A stretch of 10,329 bases of DNA from positions 1 through 10,329 of the forward strand of contig JAPKCN010000054.1 in NCBI GenBank assembly GCA_028822945.1, written 5' to 3'. Below the pieces are notes generated by a model, which made no database searches, had not been told where the DNA came from, and worked only from the letters and a program-made list of their open reading frames with translations. Positions 7,059 through 10,329 of this stretch are shown piece after piece. The translations under genes were made by a program, and so were the position numbers. How positions within the stretch are numbered: the stretch's first letter is position 1; every line of letters begins with the position of its first letter. The stretch is from Porticoccaceae bacterium. Lineage in GTDB: Bacteria; Pseudomonadota; Gammaproteobacteria; Pseudomonadales; Porticoccaceae.

Positions 7059-7179
7059 GTCTAGTGCCGAACCCGTGGGCTAAGTTACACTAAGCAAAGA
7101 ACGGCAAAATGCCGAATCAACGTCAAACGACTCTCGGATACCTCCCATAATTTTACCCAGACCCGAATGTGACCCAGCC
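7059..7179 (+). promoter_or_regulatory. rsgA-psd spacer with a small hairpin and a possible -10
   Basis: 121 bp without a gene. CGGCA (7102-7106) and TGCCG (7110-7114) form a 5-bp stem with a 3-nt AAA loop, with no T-tract after it. CATAAT (7146-7151) matches a -10 in five of six positions and lies about 30 bp before the psd start, but the hexamer 17 bp upstream (TCAAAC) is a poor -35. psd may be transcribed from here or by read-through from rsgA; the sequence does not settle it. Confidence 0.2.
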
Positions 7180-8079
7180 ATGCATCACAAATCAGAGCTC
7201 TTCGTTGCAGTCCAACGCTTGCTACCCAAACACTGGCTCTCCAGGCAAGTAGCGCGCCTTGCAGAATCGCGCATGATTTGGCTAAAAACTCTGCTAATCA
7301 AACGTGCTATGCACAGTTTTGACATAGATCTTAGCGAAGCTGATAGACCTAAAATTGACGAATACCATAGTTTTAACGATTTTTTTACCCGCTCTCTTAG
7401 AGCGGGAGTGCGCCCCATAGACCCCAAAGTTGACGCAATAGTTTCACCAGCAGACGGCGCCATAAGTCAAATCGGCACACTTGAAGCCGACCGCATTCTG
7501 CAGGCCAAAGGTGTCCATTACTCCGCCGCGCAATTACTTGGCGATACACAACACGCCAAAAACTACCTGAATGGCGCGTTTGTAACTGTTTATCTGTCGC
7601 CCAGCAACTACCATCGGGTTCACATACCCTGCGAAGGTAGACTGTTGCAAACTCGGTATATTCCAGGCGAGCTGTTTTCAGTCAACAAACTTACCGCGCA
7701 AGGACTACCGGGGCTTTTTAGCCGCAATGAGCGTCTAGTTTGTGAGTTTGCGTCACCGTCTATCGGTAACTTTTGCTTGATCTTTGTGGGGGCCATGTTG
7801 GTTGCAGGCATAGAAACAGTATGGGGCGGCGTCGAGTCCCCGGGACAGGGTAGCATGCGCAGTCAACAGTTTCACAAGCACGACCTTTATTTCGCCAAGG
7901 GCGAAGAACTAGCCCGCTTTAAATTCGGCTCGACGGTGATCATGCTGTTTCAGGAAAATCGTTGCAACTGGCTAACGACTGTGACTGCCGAGGACGAAGT
8001 CAAGGTCGGTGAACTCATCGCCACCCAACTGAATACCTATGCGCCACTTGACGTGTCTCCTCAATCGCTCTCGGAATAA
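7180..8079 (+). CDS. psd: Phosphatidylserine decarboxylase proenzyme Psd
   Basis: Inner-membrane-associated enzyme that converts phosphatidylserine to phosphatidylethanolamine. It is made as a proenzyme that cuts itself at a Gly-Ser bond, leaving a pyruvoyl group on the small subunit. 299 residues, of bacterial type I length. Seen: PADG (90-93, D92), YHRVHIP (144-150, H148), GELFSVN (163-169), FARNER-like FSRNER (180-185), and FGST (249-252, cleavage between G250 and S251), giving the D/H/S autoprocessing triad. The usual LGST reads FGST. After cleavage the small subunit would be about 49 residues. ATG at 7180 lacks a good Shine-Dalgarno, but its first residues align with E. coli Psd (LPK-WL). 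Follows rsgA; its 3' end overlaps hemE on the other strand by 19 bp. The mscM gene that follows psd in E. coli is absent here. Confidence 0.96.
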   Translation: MHHKSELFVAVQRLLPKHWLSRQVARLAESRMIWLKTLLIKRAMHSFDIDLSEADRPKIDEYHSFNDFFTRSLRAGVRPIDPKVDAIVSPADGAISQIGTLEADRILQAKGVHYSAAQLLGDTQHAKNYLNGAFVTVYLSPSNYHRVHIPCEGRLLQTRYIPGELFSVNKLTAQGLPGLFSRNERLVCEFASPSIGNFCLIFVGAMLVAGIETVWGGVESPGQGSMRSQQFHKHDLYFAKGEELARFKFGSTVIMLFQENRCNWLTTVTAEDEVKVGELIATQLNTYAPLDVSPQSLSE

Positions 8080-9119
8080 CGATGCACCGCATCTATAAAT
8101 ATACCTACATTTATCGGATCAACATCTGGTGTAATGCCGTGGCCGAGATTAAAAACATGCCCGCCACCGGTACCAAAGGACTCTAAAATCAGCGATACCT
8201 CCGTCTCTATCGCGTGCCGGCCAGCACGCAACACTGCTGGATCCATATTACCCTGCAAAGCTACTCGCTGGCCCACACGCCGGCGTGCGTCTCCGATGTC
8301 GACGGTCCAATCCAATCCCAACGCGTGGCAACCGGTGTCGGCCATCGCCTCTAACCAAACGCTACCCCCCTTAGTAAATAGAATGACTGGGACTTTAATT
8401 CCATCGCGCTCAGTAATAAGGCCAGCAACGATTTTATGCATGTATGCCAACGAGTATTCGCGATAAGCTGCATCGCTCAAAGCCCCTCCCCAGGTATCAA
8501 ATATCTGTACCACTTGCGCGCCACTTGTAATTTGCGCATTTAAATAATCGATCGTCGACAAGGCCAATTTTTCCAGAAGCTGATGTAACAGCTCTGGCTG
8601 CTGATACAGCCAATTTTTACTGCGCGTAAAATCGCGATTACTATGCCCTTCAATCATATAGGTAGCTAGAGTCCAGGGCGAACCAGCGAAGCCGATAAGG
8701 GGAACCCTACCATTTAATTCACGGCGAATTAAAGTGACAGCATCAGTCACATAGCCAAGATCGCGCGAAGTGTCTACGATCTGTAACGACTCCACATCGC
8801 CGGCCGTCCGCAGGGGTTTATGAAACTTTGGTCCCTCGCCCTCGACGAAATAAAGCCCTAACCCCATAGCATCCGGAATCGTCAAAATATCAGAAAATAG
8901 TATTGCGGCATCGAGGTCAAAGCGCTCTAACGGTTGCAAAGTGACTTCGCAAGCCCATTGCGGATTACTGCACAGACTCATAAAATCCCCAGCGCTTGCT
9001 CGCAAGGCGCGGTATTCTGGTAAGTAGCGTCCAGCTTGACGCATCATCCAAACTGGTGTGCGCGACGTTGGCTGCCTCAAGAGTGCTCTAATCAAGCTAT
9101 CGTTCTTTAATTCTGTCAT
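8061..9119 (-). CDS. hemE: Uroporphyrinogen decarboxylase HemE
   Basis: Cofactor-free cytoplasmic enzyme that removes four carboxyl groups from uroporphyrinogen III to give coproporphyrinogen III in heme synthesis. 352 residues from the chosen start (E. coli 354). Seen: PVWMMRQAGRYLPEY (22-36, substrate-binding R27 and R31), FSDILT (75-80, catalytic D77), GFAGSPWTLATYMIEG (143-158, Y154), FDTWGG (207-212), QGNMDP (299-304) and FNLGHGI (333-339, H337). I chose the ATG at 9117-9119 because it gives the family N-terminus MTELKND and has AAGGA 5 nt upstream; an in-frame GTG at 9143 would add eight residues unlike the family. The last 19 bp overlap the end of psd. It lies 66 bp downstream of aroB and is probably co-transcribed with it. 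Confidence 0.96.
   Translation of the reverse strand: MTELKNDSLIRALLRQPTSRTPVWMMRQAGRYLPEYRALRASAGDFMSLCSNPQWACEVTLQPLERFDLDAAILFSDILTIPDAMGLGLYFVEGEGPKFHKPLRTAGDVESLQIVDTSRDLGYVTDAVTLIRRELNGRVPLIGFAGSPWTLATYMIEGHSNRDFTRSKNWLYQQPELLHQLLEKLALSTIDYLNAQITSGAQVVQIFDTWGGALSDAAYREYSLAYMHKIVAGLITERDGIKVPVILFTKGGSVWLEAMADTGCHALGLDWTVDIGDARRRVGQRVALQGNMDPAVLRAGRHAIETEVSLILESFGTGGGHVFNLGHGITPDVDPINVGIFIDAVHRYSESD
8081..8093. terminator. Possible short hairpin just past the psd stop
   Basis: GATGC (8081-8085) and GCATC (8089-8093) pair around a 3-nt loop, two bases after the psd TAA and inside hemE codons. The following bases are A/T-rich but hold no T-run, so this is at most a weak psd terminator. Nothing comparable is seen beyond the hemE stop. 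Confidence 0.15.
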
Positions 9120-9185
9120 GGTGATCCTTGAACCTAAAAACACAGTTGATGATAAAACAGTAAGTTCGGTTATAAAATTTTTAAA
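9120..9185 (-). promoter_or_regulatory. aroB-hemE spacer with the hemE ribosome site
   Basis: 66 bp, strongly A/T-rich compared with its neighbours. It holds AAGGA (9125-9129), 5 nt before the hemE ATG, which settles that start. No GC-rich hairpin is seen, so aroB transcription likely continues into hemE. Several TATAAC/TTTATC-like hexamers occur but with no matching -35. Confidence 0.4.
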
Positions 9186-10322
9186 TTAATGCTCGCACGC
9201 CGCTATTAAAAGTTGCTGTAAGTGTTTTTGAGAAAAGTCGGCAGTCACCTGGGCCGTGCCCAGCGCATGCAGTATGACAAGTCGCATCTGCCCGTCTAAG
9301 ACTTTTTTGTCGCGCAGCATCAGGGTACTAAAATCGTCAGCACACATTTTAATTGGTGGTTTTATTGGCAGACCACTGCGCCGTAAAATAGCCTCGATTC
9401 GCTCCACCTCAGCGAGCGAAATGTATCCCAGAGATGCCGACAATCTCGAGGCCATCAACATGCCAACCGATACTGCCTCACCATGCACCCAGTCGCGATA
9501 ACCCAAAAATGTCTCGATAGCATGCCCAAACGTGTGCCCTAAATTTAAAATGGCACGAAGCCCCTGCTCGGTTTCGTCTGCCTCCACCACAGCGGCTTTT
9601 ATTCGGCATGATCGCTCTATTGCATAGATCAAAGCTTTTTCATCGCGGCGCAATAAATCGTCGAGATGGCCTTCCAACCAGGCAAAGAAACTAGCATCGG
9701 CAATCAAACCGTATTTAATTATCTCGGCAAGGCCGGCGGCGAACTCACGTTCCGAAAGCGTCACTAACGTGTCGATATCAACAACCACTAATCGAGGTTG
9801 ATAAAATGCTCCAATCATATTCTTACCAAGCCTATGATTGACTCCGGTCTTGCCGCCAACCGACGAGTCGACTTGGGATAAAAGTGTGGTCGGAATTTGG
9901 ATAAAAGGCACGCCACGCTGATAGGATGCCGCTGCGAATCCGGTCATGTCACCAACAACTCCGCCACCGAGCGCGACTAACGTAGTTGTTCTATCATGCC
10001 CGCCACTCAGTAGCGCACTGAATATTAAATCTAACCCATTCAGATTTTTAAACTGTTCGCCATCCGGCAAAACCACACTATCGACATGCTTGCCGTTTAA
10101 ACTGTCGCGGGCGACCTCGAGATAGAGCGGCGCTACCGCAGTATTCGTCACCACCAATAGTCGGCTGCCGGCGACATAGTCACCGATCTGTGTAGATTGA
10201 ATTATCCCCGACCCAATAAAAATGGGATAACTACGATGCTCCAGTGCGACATCAATGCACCTTACTGGGGAATCCTTGGTCTGCTCCAAAATAACTATCT
10301 CCAGTACTACATCAAAGCTCAA
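9186..10322 (-). CDS. aroB: 3-dehydroquinate synthase AroB (5' end uncertain)
   Basis: NAD- and divalent-metal-dependent enzyme that cyclises DAHP to 3-dehydroquinate, step two of the shikimate pathway. Numbering from the TTG at 10322 (378 residues): LPDGEQFKNL (85-94), GGGVVGDMTGFAAASYQRG (119-137), QVDSSVGGKTGVNH (150-163), LGKNMIGAFYQP (165-176), metal ligands E200 (GLAEIIKYG), H263 (NLGHTFGHAIE) and H280 (VHGEAV), and MLRDKKV (335-341). All expected active-site parts are present. There is no ATG start in frame within the window. TTG at 10320-10322 is the widest choice; TTG at 10287-10289, with GGAG 9 nt upstream, gives 367 residues, nearer the family length. The frame is open to the window edge, so an upstream start cannot be excluded. 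aroK commonly precedes aroB but would lie outside the window. Confidence 0.93.
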   Translation of the reverse strand: MSFDVVLEIVILEQTKDSPVRCIDVALEHRSYPIFIGSGIIQSTQIGDYVAGSRLLVVTNTAVAPLYLEVARDSLNGKHVDSVVLPDGEQFKNLNGLDLIFSALLSGGHDRTTTLVALGGGVVGDMTGFAAASYQRGVPFIQIPTTLLSQVDSSVGGKTGVNHRLGKNMIGAFYQPRLVVVDIDTLVTLSEREFAAGLAEIIKYGLIADASFFAWLEGHLDDLLRRDEKALIYAIERSCRIKAAVVEADETEQGLRAILNLGHTFGHAIETFLGYRDWVHGEAVSVGMLMASRLSASLGYISLAEVERIEAILRRSGLPIKPPIKMCADDFSTLMLRDKKVLDGQMRLVILHALGTAQVTADFSQKHLQQLLIAACEH

Positions 10323-10329
10323 ATTTTTG

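Noticed and set aside
9120..9143. Longer hemE beginning at GTG 9143
   Set aside because: The ATG at 9119 has AAGGA at 5 nt and gives the family N-terminus MTELKND; the extra eight residues include the ribosome site itself.
1..10329. Mobile element, CRISPR, toxin-antitoxin, phage defence or other novel system
   Set aside because: Every long frame belongs to a known housekeeping gene, the gaps are short, and no direct repeats, transposase motifs or repeat-spacer arrays are seen.

Overview
The window is a compact, AT/GC-balanced stretch of bacterial chromosome carrying ten housekeeping genes and almost no spare DNA. The proteins closely resemble those of Enterobacteria and Pseudomonas, and the order nnr-tsaE-amiB-mutL beside queG, orn, rsgA and psd is the classical gammaproteobacterial arrangement. 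A free-living gammaproteobacterium is the best guess, perhaps on the Pseudomonas/Cellvibrio side because the MutL N-terminus resembles Pseudomonas. The genus cannot be named from sequence alone.

Layout. Positions 1-4177 (minus strand) hold a tight operon read right to left: nnr (NAD(P)HX repair), tsaE (t6A tRNA modification), amiB (peptidoglycan amidase) and mutL (mismatch repair, cut by the window edge). Gaps are 2, 27 and 21 bp. A 41-bp divergent promoter region separates it from queG (plus, last step of queuosine synthesis). queG converges on orn (minus, oligoribonuclease) with 3 bp between stop codons. orn diverges from rsgA (plus, 30S maturation GTPase) across 158 bp. psd (plus, phosphatidylserine decarboxylase) follows after 121 bp. 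psd converges on and overlaps by 19 bp the 3' end of hemE (minus, uroporphyrinogen decarboxylase), which lies 66 bp downstream of aroB (minus, 3-dehydroquinate synthase). The aroB reading frame is open to the right edge.

How the genes fit together: tsaE and queG modify tRNAs, rsgA matures the ribosome, and orn finishes RNA decay. amiB and psd serve the cell envelope. nnr repairs damaged nicotinamide cofactors, mutL repairs DNA, and aroB and hemE supply chorismate and heme precursors. I see no tRNA, rRNA, CRISPR, insertion sequence, phage or toxin/defence gene, and no good candidate for an undescribed system. The points worth a second look are small: overlapping back-to-back -10 elements in the two divergent promoter regions, terminator-poor convergent gene ends, non-ATG starts for amiB and probably aroB, an FGST variant of the Psd self-cleavage site, and aroB directly next to hemE.
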